Positions 25,697-35,600 of a DNA stretch of 64,000 nucleotides are shown piece after piece. The stretch is from positions 2,108,001 through 2,172,000 of the forward strand of contig OX620685.1 in assembly GCA_951635545.1 (NCBI GenBank). Direction: 5' to 3'. Origin of the DNA: CAG-873 sp910578365 (GTDB taxonomy: Bacteria; Bacteroidota; Bacteroidia; Bacteroidales; Muribaculaceae). How positions within the stretch are numbered: position 1 is the first letter of the stretch; the number at the start of each line of letters is the position of its first letter. The translations under genes and the position numbers were made by a program. The notes beneath the pieces were generated by a model, which saw only the letters and a program-made list of their open reading frames with translations, had not been told where the DNA came from and ran no database searches.

Positions 25697-27310
25697 TCAG
25701 TTCTTTATGGCTAGTGACAGCGGGTTGCGGTGGTCGGCGCTGCGATTGGTAAGGTGCATGTGGCTGTACGAACTGCCGAACAGGGTGGAATCAGCCACAA
25801 GACTGTTGTAGATAACAACGCTGCCCTGTGGCAGGTCCGGCAGGGCTGCGGCCTCAACCGGGCGAAGGCAATCAGCAGTGTAGAAGTTGACGGAGTACAG
25901 GCGGAAACCTTCCGGAACGTTCAGCGAATATACCGGAGCATCGGCTGCGATGTCCTTGATTTTTTCGGCCAGCGGACGATCGCTTTGCGGTTTCAGTACC
26001 ATGGGCTGTGCAACTGCGGCGTATGTGAGCAGGAGCACCAGGGGCAGCAGCATGGCGAAAGCCACACTGTCGCGTCGGTTGCCGAACCAAAGCAGTGATG
26101 CAAGCGCAGGCAGATAGAGAATCGGCCACATCCACCAGCTCAGAGGCCACAGCTGCACCTTGCCGATGCTGATAACGTCGCAAAGGGCCAAAGTAACTGC
26201 TACCGGTACCACAAAGCCTGTTACAGCCAGTATCCATACATAGCTTTTCAGTATCTTGCTGTTATGGAGGTATAATATAAGTGATGCCACTCCGTAGGCA
26301 ATGAAGGGGTAGGCCGGCAGGAGGTACACACTGCGCTTGCTGGCAGGTATGCAGTAAAAGCCTACAATCAGGACTACCGCCAACAGCGCCAGCAGGCCGC
26401 CGTGGCGAAGCATGCGGCGGCGGTAACTGCGTGCCACGATGAGCGAAAGCACTCCGAGCAAAGTCCAGGGCGCCATGCCAGACAGCAGGGTCACGAAGTT
26501 GTACCAGAAGGGTTTTTCGTGGCTGCTGTAGCTCATGGAGCCCGACATGCGGCCCAGATTTTCCTCAAACATCAGGGCTGTAAAACCTTCGCCGCCCTGG
26601 CGTGAGGCAGCCAGGAACCACAGGGCCGGCAGTATGAAAGAGCACAGACACAGAGCCGACAGGCGTCCGAGTGTACGCCAGAAACCGTCGCCGCACAGCA
26701 GGCAGTATACGCCGGCTACCATACACGGTATCAGCGAGCCGATAGGGCCCTTGGTAAGTGTGCCGGCCGACATAAGCAGTATCACGGCCAGATATTTGAG
26801 TTTGCGGTGTCGGCAGTCGCGCTCACGCAGGTCGAACAGCAGATATATGCTTGTGACTATGGTTGCTGTAACCACCATGTCGAGGCGGCAGGCTATAGCG
26901 GCACGGAATACTTCGACAGATGTCAGTGTCACCAGGGCCATAATCATGCCGAAGCGTTCGCCGCGCAGGCGTGCGCTCCAGCGGTAGCCTGCCCATATCA
27001 TGCCTATGCAGGCCAGTGCCGACGGCAGGCGCGACACATACTCGTTGACTGTGCCGCCATTGAATATTTTTGCGAATATTGCTATAAGCCAGTAGAGAAA
27101 CGGTGGCTTGTAGGGTATGTCGCCTCCGTAGTTCACGGGCAGAATCCATTCGCCCGACTGCAGTATCGACATTGCCACGATGGCCTCGCGTGGTTCTCCT
27201 TTTGAGTTGAACCAGGTGGTGCTGAGCCATGGCAGCAGCAGCAGAGCCGCTATTACGAGCAGTATAATCTGAGGTTGCAGCGACAGCGCTTTCCGGTGGT
27301 TTGTGTTCAT
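25697..27310 (-). CDS. ArnT/PMT-like membrane glycosyltransferase (GT-C fold)
   Basis: The 537-residue polytopic protein starts at the ATG at 27310, just after its promoter. The periplasmic loop motif WFNSKGEPREAIVAMSILQSG contains the Glu pair typical of PMT_2/ArnT enzymes, followed by YKPPFLYWL. Ten or more hydrophobic helices and a periplasmic C-terminal domain follow. Such enzymes transfer a sugar from a polyprenyl-phosphate donor to lipid A or protein on the outer face of the inner membrane. The sugar and acceptor cannot be told from sequence. Confidence 0.85.
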   Translation of the reverse strand: MNTNHRKALSLQPQIILLVIAALLLLPWLSTTWFNSKGEPREAIVAMSILQSGEWILPVNYGGDIPYKPPFLYWLIAIFAKIFNGGTVNEYVSRLPSALACIGMIWAGYRWSARLRGERFGMIMALVTLTSVEVFRAAIACRLDMVVTATIVTSIYLLFDLRERDCRHRKLKYLAVILLMSAGTLTKGPIGSLIPCMVAGVYCLLCGDGFWRTLGRLSALCLCSFILPALWFLAASRQGGEGFTALMFEENLGRMSGSMSYSSHEKPFWYNFVTLLSGMAPWTLLGVLSLIVARSYRRRMLRHGGLLALLAVVLIVGFYCIPASKRSVYLLPAYPFIAYGVASLILYLHNSKILKSYVWILAVTGFVVPVAVTLALCDVISIGKVQLWPLSWWMWPILYLPALASLLWFGNRRDSVAFAMLLPLVLLLTYAAVAQPMVLKPQSDRPLAEKIKDIAADAPVYSLNVPEGFRLYSVNFYTADCLRPVEAAALPDLPQGSVVIYNSLVADSTLFGSSYSHMHLTNRSADHRNPLSLAIKN

Positions 27311-27330
27311 GTTCAGTGATTTTATAATCA

Positions 27331-27338
27331 CAAAATTA
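27331..27338 (-). promoter_or_regulatory. -7 box TAATTTTG for the glycosyltransferase gene
   Basis: The plus strand reads CAAAATTA; the box ends 20 nt before the ATG at 27310. Confidence 0.65.
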
Positions 27339-27417
27339 CGAATACTTTGCCGATTACACAAATATATTGCACTGACTGTAGCGGCTCCCACTCGGAACTA
27401 CAGGCGGCGGCAACACA

Positions 27418-27464
27418 AAACACAGAGGCTGCGCCGTAATATTTACGACACAGCCTCTGTGTTT
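27418..27464 (-). terminator. Terminator after groEL
   Basis: The stem AAACACAGAGGCTG (27418-27431) pairs perfectly with CAGCCTCTGTGTTT (27451-27464), 24 bp beyond the groEL stop. Confidence 0.8.
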
Positions 27465-27488
27465 ATTATTCACTGAAGCGTCAGACTA

Positions 27489-29126
<1,638 letters not shown>

Positions 29127-29150
29127 TTTTGTAAAATGTTAAATTCTTTT

Positions 29151-29423
29151 TTATAGAACTACTGCGAGCACTTCGCTCTGCTTCATTATAAGGAGTTTTT
29201 CGCCGTCGACTTCGATTTCGGTGCCGGCATATTTGCCATAGAGAACCACGTCATCGGCCTTGAGAATCATTTCTTCTTCCTTGGTGCCGTTGCCTACTGC
29301 CAGCACGGTACCTTTGAGGGGTTTTTCTTTAGCGGAATCGGGAATGATGATTCCGGCAGCTGTAACTTCTTCTGCTGCTGTGGGTTTGATGAGCACCCGG
29401 TCAGCTAACGGTTTCAGTTTCAT
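29151..29423 (-). CDS. groS: Co-chaperonin GroES (10 kDa)
   Basis: GroES caps the GroEL chamber. The 90 residues start MKLKPLADRVLIKP and contain the mobile-loop region and VVLYGKYAGTEIEVDGE. It is the first gene of groES-groEL. A mobile element boundary lies only 74 bp upstream of its start. Confidence 0.97.
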   Translation of the reverse strand: MKLKPLADRVLIKPTAAEEVTAAGIIIPDSAKEKPLKGTVLAVGNGTKEEEMILKADDVVLYGKYAGTEIEVDGEKLLIMKQSEVLAVVL

Positions 29424-29450
29424 ATTGTATGTTTTATGGTTTAAGTTATT

Positions 29451-29496
29451 TTATTGCATGTATTTTTTCTTATTGCATATTTCGTGCCAAAATATA
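29451..29496 (-). promoter_or_regulatory. groES upstream region with direct repeats and a weak -7 box
   Basis: Two copies of TTATTGCAT (29451-29459 and 29470-29478) are spaced 19 bp apart, start to start. Reading the minus strand, TATATTTTGG at 29496-29487 is the closest match to a -7 box, but has 3 instead of 2 bases between TA and TTTG. It abuts the TAA target duplication of the mobile element, so any -33 element would lie inside mobile DNA. Confidence 0.4.
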
Positions 29497-29497
29497 A

Positions 29498-29529
29498 GAG
29501 GGTGTTTAATAATAAATGTTAATTCCCGG
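29498..29529 (+). repeat. Left terminal inverted repeat of the composite element
   Basis: Thirty-two bases match the reverse complement of 32571-32601 with a single 1-base length difference. The sequence begins GAGGGTGTTTAATAATAAAT and ends in TTCCCGG (the right copy stops one base earlier). Confidence 0.8.
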
Positions 29530-29648
29530 CCGAAAATCACGTGGCGAATTTTGCTCTGAATTGAAGGAGCATAGCGAGCTTCTATGTTGCTGTACAAATG
29601 ATTTGCAGATTTTAACACTTATTTAACACGACTCTCCACAACTTCTAT

Positions 29649-29656
29649 TAATTTTG
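29649..29656 (+). promoter_or_regulatory. Plus-strand -7 box TAATTTTG at the structured RNA segment
   Basis: This full TAnnTTTG match is directly upstream of the hairpin-rich segment 29657-29880 and points away from groES. It could drive a non-coding RNA on the strand opposite to the IS110 transposase gene. A chance match in A+T-rich DNA is possible. Confidence 0.4.
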
Positions 29657-29880
29657 CAGTCAGAGGGTTGAAGAGGAAACAGGCTCTGCTGGGGAGCAAC
29701 CTGTCAGCAATAGACTCTTCGCGTTACGCCGTAACGGATATGGGGCTGAGATTTCTCAGTCCCTTTTTCTGTATGGACAAGTATATCGTTCAGCAGAGCG
29801 TTACGGCTTTCGCCCTATGGCTAAGAAAACCCATACAGAAAAAAATCTTAACCGACAACCTTCAATAAGCGGACACAAAT
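29657..29880. ncRNA. Candidate IS110-associated structured (bridge-like) RNA
   Basis: The roughly 220-nt non-coding segment 3' of the IS110-family transposase gene holds several hairpins. These are ACAGGCTC with its partner in GGAGCAACCTGT (near 29680-29712), CGTTAC/GTAACG (29722-29736), GGGGCTGAG/CTCAGTCCC (29742-29763), and an outer stem CTGTATGG/CCATACAG (near 29770-29840) closing a long loop. IS110 and IS1111 elements encode bridge RNAs in their non-coding ends, with IS1111 members carrying them 3' of the gene. Strand is unresolved: the promoter box at 29649 favours plus, family logic favours minus. Confidence 0.4.
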
Positions 29881-29996
29881 TGCCGCAGTTTCCTGTTTCA
29901 GTGGTAAGAAAAATAATCCGCAGACTATGAAAAGCAGACCAAAGGCTGCAAGCTCGCTATTGCGGTATTATATACTGGTTGTCAGTAAGAAATTCT

Positions 29997-31079
29997 TTAT
30001 TGTACGACAGCCTTGACATACGGCTTTCGTGTTCTGAGGACACATGCGACTCTGTTGAGAAGCTTGCGACCGATTCTTATTATGGCCTTGTTTGGTTCCA
30101 TTCTAGAAACAAGTTTTGTGTATGCAAGAGTCAAAGCCGGATCCTGTCGTATCGCAGACCATGCGCTTTCTATAAACATGGTTCGTAGACGGTGGTTGCT
30201 TCGTGAGGTGACCCCGATTGCAATATCCTTTTCCCCTGTTGATCTTGTATCGGGGACAAAACCCACAAATGATGCCAGATGATCGTTGCTTGCGAATCTT
30301 GAGATGTCCCCGGCCTCCAATAGGAAGGTGGCGGCGGTAAGAAACCCTATGCCCGGAATGGACATCAAAAGCTTGTATGAATCTTGATATCGGGGTTGCG
30401 TCATGATTTTTCTGAGTTCCCGTGTGGCCTTTAAAATCTGATTGTGGATAAACCGCAGGTTCTCTATCTGGATGAGAAGAGAGCGTCCTCCCTCATAAGG
30501 CAATGAGGACGCTTCATTCTCTATCCACGACACGAAATTTCTTGACCAGTGTGTGCCCGGTTTTTCAAATGTGTCAGGATATCGTATGCCTTTGACATAA
30601 AGCAGTGATTTTATGCGCATCTTTGTCTGTACGCACATCTTCACATGTGTCATTCTTGTTCTCAGGACCTCCCTGTCGGAAATTTCCTGTTCCGATGGCA
30701 CATGTATTGCAGAAAGCTCTCCCTTGCTTAGATTCCGCGCTATCTTGGACGAGTCTGTAGAATCTGTTTTCCTCATTCGCTCCTTAGAAGTGTCACTTAT
30801 GTCGGCGGCATTGAATACGATATTGTTGATTCCATGTCGCAATAACTCATAATGGACAGAAAAACCGCAGAAGCCCGATTCATACGCAGAATAATATGTA
30901 CCACCAGGATAGTTTGTTTCAAGATGGCTTTTCAGCACGGCTGCTGATGGAGTTTGCGAGAAAGGCTTGATTTTCAATCCTCCGACATAAACACAGACAT
31001 TCCAACTTTTAAGATGGACATCAATTCCTATATAGATATTTTGTCCTTTGAAATTTAATTTGTTACCTTGTATCGGCAT
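29997..31079 (-). CDS. IS110-family transposase/recombinase
   Basis: The 360-residue protein has the two IS110 domains. The N-terminal RuvC-like DEDD domain shows GIDVHLKSWNVCV (Asp20), a Glu in YESGFCGF and KTDSTDSSKIAR. The C-terminal transposase_20 domain shows SIPGIGFLTAATFLLEAGDI and FVGFVPDTRSTGEKD with candidate catalytic Ser, followed by RSNHRLRTMFIESAW. It is full length and appears intact. IS110 proteins recombine donor and target guided by a bridge RNA. Element ends cannot be fixed because this family usually has no clear terminal repeats. Confidence 0.88.
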   Translation of the reverse strand: MPIQGNKLNFKGQNIYIGIDVHLKSWNVCVYVGGLKIKPFSQTPSAAVLKSHLETNYPGGTYYSAYESGFCGFSVHYELLRHGINNIVFNAADISDTSKERMRKTDSTDSSKIARNLSKGELSAIHVPSEQEISDREVLRTRMTHVKMCVQTKMRIKSLLYVKGIRYPDTFEKPGTHWSRNFVSWIENEASSLPYEGGRSLLIQIENLRFIHNQILKATRELRKIMTQPRYQDSYKLLMSIPGIGFLTAATFLLEAGDISRFASNDHLASFVGFVPDTRSTGEKDIAIGVTSRSNHRLRTMFIESAWSAIRQDPALTLAYTKLVSRMEPNKAIIRIGRKLLNRVACVLRTRKPYVKAVVQ

Positions 31080-31087
31080 ATGTTTAT

Positions 31088-31126
31088 CGTTAGTTTGTTA
31101 TTCCCTTTACAAAATTAAAACTAACG
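31088..31126. repeat. Inverted repeat around the IS110 transposase promoter
   Basis: CGTTAGTTT (31088-31096) and AAACTAACG (31118-31126) flank the -7 box. A 12-bp palindrome GGGCATATGCCC follows at 31127-31138, and ATCGTTAGTT recurs at about 31164-31173. These may be operator or end-recognition sequences of the IS110 element. Confidence 0.5.
31110..31117 (-). promoter_or_regulatory. -7 box TAATTTTG for the IS110 transposase gene
   Basis: The plus strand reads CAAAATTA; the box ends 30 nt before the ATG at 31079. From here to the IS982 copy at 31401 there is no gene, only A+T-rich sequence with decayed inverted-repeat pieces. Confidence 0.6.
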
Positions 31127-31400
31127 GGGCATATGCCCTTATTTTTTAGGACTTTGTTTTAGCCGCGCATCGTTAGTTCCGCTTTGCGAATGCAAACATA
31201 GGAACTATGTGACTGAAATGAAGAGCTAAAGGCGCCCGTGATTTTCGAGTGGAATGGTAATTTCTGTATCAACATTATTTTTAGAATTAATGGATTTTTA
31301 AAGTTACCCCCGCCTTGGCGTCTCTTTTGCTGAATTGCTAAAATTCATCAGTCACGTAGCTCGCTACGCTCCTTCTTCATTTATAGCAATTTAGCTAAAA

Positions 31401-32554
31401 ACGCGAGTTCGGGATAAGGAACACCATAAAAAAGTTGAATCGGCAGCTTAAAAAAGTTGCCGATTCTCTTGGTAATATTACTGATATTTAGTAATTTAGA
31501 GGTACTAAACAATAAATACTGTATCATGATTACCGAAAGTAAAGTTACTGAAATTTTTTGTATTGCAGATGATTTCTGCAAAGAATTTGAGGGTGAGATG
31601 GCAAAAAATGCACTTCCGTCCACAACTGACACTCCAAAACGGAAAAGAAAGCGCATGATGTCGGATGCCGAGGTCATCACGATTCTGATCTGTTTCCACT
31701 TCAATTCGTACCGAAACTTCAAGCACTATTATCTGGGATGTGTGCGCATTCACTGGAAGCATCTGTTTCCGCAGACATTCTCCTACAACCGCTTCGTGGA
31801 GGTCATGCCCCGATGTTTTGTGGCTATGACCATGTTCCTGCGACTTGCATGTTTCGGAGAGTGCACGGGAATAAGTTTTGTGGACAGCACCTGCATTCCG
31901 GTCATTCATAACAAGCGCCAGTTCAACATGAAAGTCTTCAAGGATATCGCGGCCAAGGGTAAGAGTACGATGGGATGGTATGTAGGCTTCAAGCTGCATC
32001 TGCTATGTAACGAAAAAGGGGAACTGATCAACTTCGTATTGACACGTGCCAATGTGGACGACCGCAATGAGGCAGTCATCGACACACTGACTGACAGGGT
32101 ATTTGGAAAACTATACGCTGACAAGGGATATATATCGCAGTCTCTTTTCGGGCATCTTTGGGATGATGGCATACATATTGTGACAGGTCTTCGCTCGAAC
32201 ATGAAACAGCGTCTCATGCCGTTCTATGACAGGATGATGCTTCGTAAAAGGAGCATCATCGAATCCATAAACGACATGCTGAAGAATGTGGCGCAGCTCG
32301 TCCACTCCCGCCATCGTAGTGTACACAACTTCCTCATGAACCTGCTTGCGGCAATGGGGGCGTATTGTTTCTTCGCCACAAAGCCGGAAGTGAACTTCGA
32401 CTTTGAGGTACCCGAGTCAAACGGGCAGCTTGTCCTCTGGGATTAACAACACCAAACTGTACAAATAAATCAGGCGACCTTGAAAGGCCGCCCAATACTC
32501 TATGTTGTCTTTTGCTTGGTTGAAAATCATAAAGTTCTTATCCCGAACTCGCGT
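31401..32554 (+). mobile_element. IS982-family insertion sequence, copy 2
   Basis: The copy is 1154 bp, the same length and orientation as copy 1, with the same 18-bp ends. It is flanked by the 5-bp direct repeat TAAAA (31396-31400 and 32555-32559). It is inserted in the right arm of the composite element, so it is younger than that element. Confidence 0.93.
31526..32446 (+). CDS. IS982-family transposase (copy 2)
   Basis: The 306-residue protein is identical to the copy at 16901-17821, with the same first ATG and the same catalytic segments (FVDSTCIPVIHNKR, LYADKGYIS, KRSIIESINDMLKN). The identity suggests recent transposition within this genome. Confidence 0.93.
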   Translation: MITESKVTEIFCIADDFCKEFEGEMAKNALPSTTDTPKRKRKRMMSDAEVITILICFHFNSYRNFKHYYLGCVRIHWKHLFPQTFSYNRFVEVMPRCFVAMTMFLRLACFGECTGISFVDSTCIPVIHNKRQFNMKVFKDIAAKGKSTMGWYVGFKLHLLCNEKGELINFVLTRANVDDRNEAVIDTLTDRVFGKLYADKGYISQSLFGHLWDDGIHIVTGLRSNMKQRLMPFYDRMMLRKRSIIESINDMLKNVAQLVHSRHRSVHNFLMNLLAAMGAYCFFATKPEVNFDFEVPESNGQLVLWD

Positions 32555-32570
32555 TAAAAGATACGCCACC

Positions 32571-32601
32571 GGGAATTTAACATTTATTATTAAACACCCT
32601 C
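32571..32601 (-). repeat. Right terminal inverted repeat of the composite element
   Basis: Read on the minus strand it begins GAGGGTGTTTAATAATAAAT, matching the left end at 29498. The TAA duplication follows at 32602-32604. Confidence 0.8.
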
Positions 32602-32602
32602 T

Positions 32603-32642
32603 AATTCGTGGCAGTTCTGTGCTGACAGGACTGCCACGAATT
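32603..32642 (-). terminator. Terminator after the alpha-2-macroglobulin-like gene
   Basis: The stem AATTCGTGGCAGT (32603-32615) pairs perfectly with ACTGCCACGAATT (32630-32642), 28 bp past the stop codon. Its outer bases overlap the TAA duplicated by the composite element, so that element inserted at the foot of this hairpin. Confidence 0.75.
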
Positions 32643-32670
32643 ATAACAAAACTGCTGATATTAAGTTCAC

Positions 32671-35600
32671 TTACTCTATTGTCAGCCTGTAGCCTCCGCT
32701 GTGGGCGGTCACCGACGGGGCATACTGGCTCTGCACCGTGGCAACGCCGCTGATGAAGCTGCCGGCCATATTGGCTGTCAGTTCATAGCTTATGCTGTAG
32801 GTGCCGCGAGGCAGCCAGCCTATGAACAGGCGTGTGGTGCTGTTGCCGTTCTCGCGGTAGAATATGGTTCCGGCCGAGCTGACATAGCCCGGAAGCTGGT
32901 CGACCGGTTCGAGGCCTGCGGCACGGTCGTCGTTTATGGTCACGAACTGCAGGTCGTCTTTGGCATTTATTGTCAGTACCACGCGGACACGTTCGCCCAG
33001 CTTCACTTTATCGGCATACTGCCACTTGCCGTCGCGCAGTACTGTCAGCTGCTTGTCCATGCTAATCTGGCTGCAGGCATGAGGTTCGATTTTATCGGTT
33101 CGGCCTGTGTAGCGGCTGAACAAGGCGCCCCATGCAGGAGTCTGCGGTTCGCTGCGGCTGACGGTGAGTTTGCCGGCTTTGCCGCTGTTGTCGATTGTCA
33201 TGGTAAAGTGGCCGGTCATGCTTTCGGCTTCGGGCAGTTGCAGCAGGCGGTCGCCGAGGCGTATTTCCGGCAAGGTGGCGGGTACGGTCCACCGGCTGCC
33301 ACTGCGCATAAAGGCGGCAATCAGGTCGGTGGGGTCGCAGCTGCCTAAGGCGTCGGTGCGCTGCGAGCGCATTACCAGCCACTGGCGCACGCCGTCGACG
33401 AGCTGTGATTCCGGCTCAAGCGAGGCAAAGGCGAATAGCACCCAAGCATACTGGTCGATGTCATCAACCGACGGGAAGTATATCGCGCCGTCTTTTTCTG
33501 TCTTTGCAAACTGTGCTATCGAGGCCAGTACCTCGCCTGCCATTTTGGGGTATCCGTTATGCTTGAGTATCATGGCGGTGCGGGCTTTCTGACCTACCGA
33601 CATCTTGCGCCAGCTTTCGAGCAACTGCTGCACGGTGGCGGCAATTACTTTCTGCGATTTGAGGGCGGGCTTGCAGTCGGGCAGCAGAGTGTACAGCCAG
33701 GCAAGACTGAAATCGGTGGTGCGCTCCTTGAGTTGGCCGTCGATATAGCGCAGGGCCGGGTCGATTATGGCGCGCAGCTCCTTGTTTTGCGGCATGGCTC
33801 CTATGGCATTCAGGCGGCCCAGAGTGTACAGCACGTTGTATGTGGCCCATTCGCTCGACTCCTCGCTCCAATCGCCCCAGCGGAAGCCACCGTCGGCGTT
33901 GCGGTATTTGCCCAGGAGTTTCACTGCCCGGTCGATGCTCGATTGCGTCAATCCGGGGTTGAGCAGCAATTGCAGGCGGCCCATGCGTGCGGTCTGCGAT
34001 GCCGCTGCCTGTACCCACGGAGTCTGCTGCAGGGTGGCTATTTTGAGCTCTTCGTTTTTCTCGAGCTGCGATACCAGCGACGAATCCTGCGGATTGTCCA
34101 TCGCATGGCGCAGGGTGAGTTCAATCTGCGGGTCGGAACCCACGATGCTTTTTCCGGCGGCGGCCTGGAACAGTTGTCGTGCCACCGAGTACGAGGTGCT
34201 TGTATTGCCTTGGTAGAGTGATGGCAGGGCCTTGATTACATCCCATGCCGGATTGGAGCAGAACTCGAGCACGGTCTGCATCTTGTCGGCGGCCGGTAAT
34301 TTAACTTCGGCCTCAACGGTGTTGGCAGTCATGCTGAAAATCTGGCTCTCGAAAACTTCTGTGTCGGCGCTCAGCACCGGAATCGCTGCCTGTTCGCCGT
34401 CGGTGAACTTGCCCAACGAGGCTCTGACACGGTAACCGATTATCGAGGCATCGGCAGGGGCGACAACGGGCAACGATACGATAGCCGAGCCCTTGGCGCT
34501 TACGTAAACGGCACTGCGCGATGTTGAAAGCACACTGCCTGTGGCGGGGTCGAACACCTCGGCTACAGTAACTATGCTGTCGCCTTCTTCACTGTTGTTG
34601 AACACGCTTGCAAGTACGGTGGCACTGTCGCCTGCACGCAGGAATCGCGGCAGATTCGGCTGTACCATCACAGGCTTCTGAGATACGACATCGCGGGTGA
34701 ATGTGCCGCTGTTGAGGCGTTCATCCCATGCAAAGGCATTGAACTGCCATGTGGTATTGGCCTGCGGCACGGTGAAGGAGATTTCCACCACACCGTCGTT
34801 GCCGCTTACCAGTGACGGCATCCACAAGGCCTGCAGAACCTCCGACGGGCGGTAGGCGAAGTCCGGCTCCTGAGCGGCCGAAGCCTCGCCGGCATCTTCT
34901 GCCACGGATTCACCCATCTCTGCCTCGGCTGAATTTTCTTTTACCGCAGCCATGTCGTTCGCCGCCGACATATACAATTTTTCTTCGGTCTGCTCAGTTA
35001 CCGCGCCTGTGGCTACGGAGGCGCTTTTCATCATGCGTGTTCCGCGTATTCTCAGGGAGCTGTAATAAGTTATCGGATATATAAATTCGGGCATTTCCGG
35101 ATTTACTTCCTGCAGCCAACGGGTCTTTTCGGGCATGAGAACATCCGGGGCACCTATGAAGGCGCGGTCGCTGTATCCGGCAGTGCTGATGGTGGTGTAG
35201 CTCCGGTAAAGGTCGAAATTGCGGGGCCAGTTCAACGGAGCCATGGCCTCGAGGGCCTTGTTGTACGCAGTGGCAATCATTGCCGAGGGCAGGTGCTTGC
35301 CGCTTTCGGGAGATGTGAGTCGCAGGGTCCAGTGTTCCACATCGCCTGGGGCTATGCGGTCGCGGAAGCTTTCTCCCTCGATTTTTATGTTGCGGTTTAC
35401 TTTTTCGCTTACATTCACGGCATAGCTGTGCAGCTTGCCTTCCTTTACGGCGTACAGTGTGAGGCGTCCCGATTCATAACCTTCGGGAAGGGTTACTTTC
35501 AGACGGTGGAACCCGGCCTTGGTGTATATGCTTTCAACCGATACAAGCACACTGTCGGCACCAAGAGTCATGTAAATATATGTATCTTCGGGCGCACCGT

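Larger units (their letters stand above)
29498..32601. mobile_element. Composite nested element with TIRs and TAA duplication
   Basis: The outer ends are inverted repeats beginning GAGGGTGTTTAATAATAAAT on both sides, flanked by TAA at 29495-29497 and 32602-32604. The 3-bp TNA-type duplication recalls the IS1031 subgroup of IS5 (from memory). No transposase for the outer element was found: the interior holds an IS110-family gene and an IS982 copy. More internal inverted pieces (for example AAGGAGCATAGCGAGCT near 29566 and its inverted near-copy near 31359-31375) point to repeated insertion and decay. Confidence 0.65.

Noticed and set aside
29424..29497. CIRCE operator upstream of groES
   Set aside because: No TTAGCACTC-N9-GAGTGCTAA pattern is present; only TTATTGCAT direct repeats occur.
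29668..29868. 66-codon open frame in the structured segment next to the IS110 gene
   Set aside because: It has only a TTG start and no recognisable domain, and it spans the hairpins that are better explained as RNA structure.
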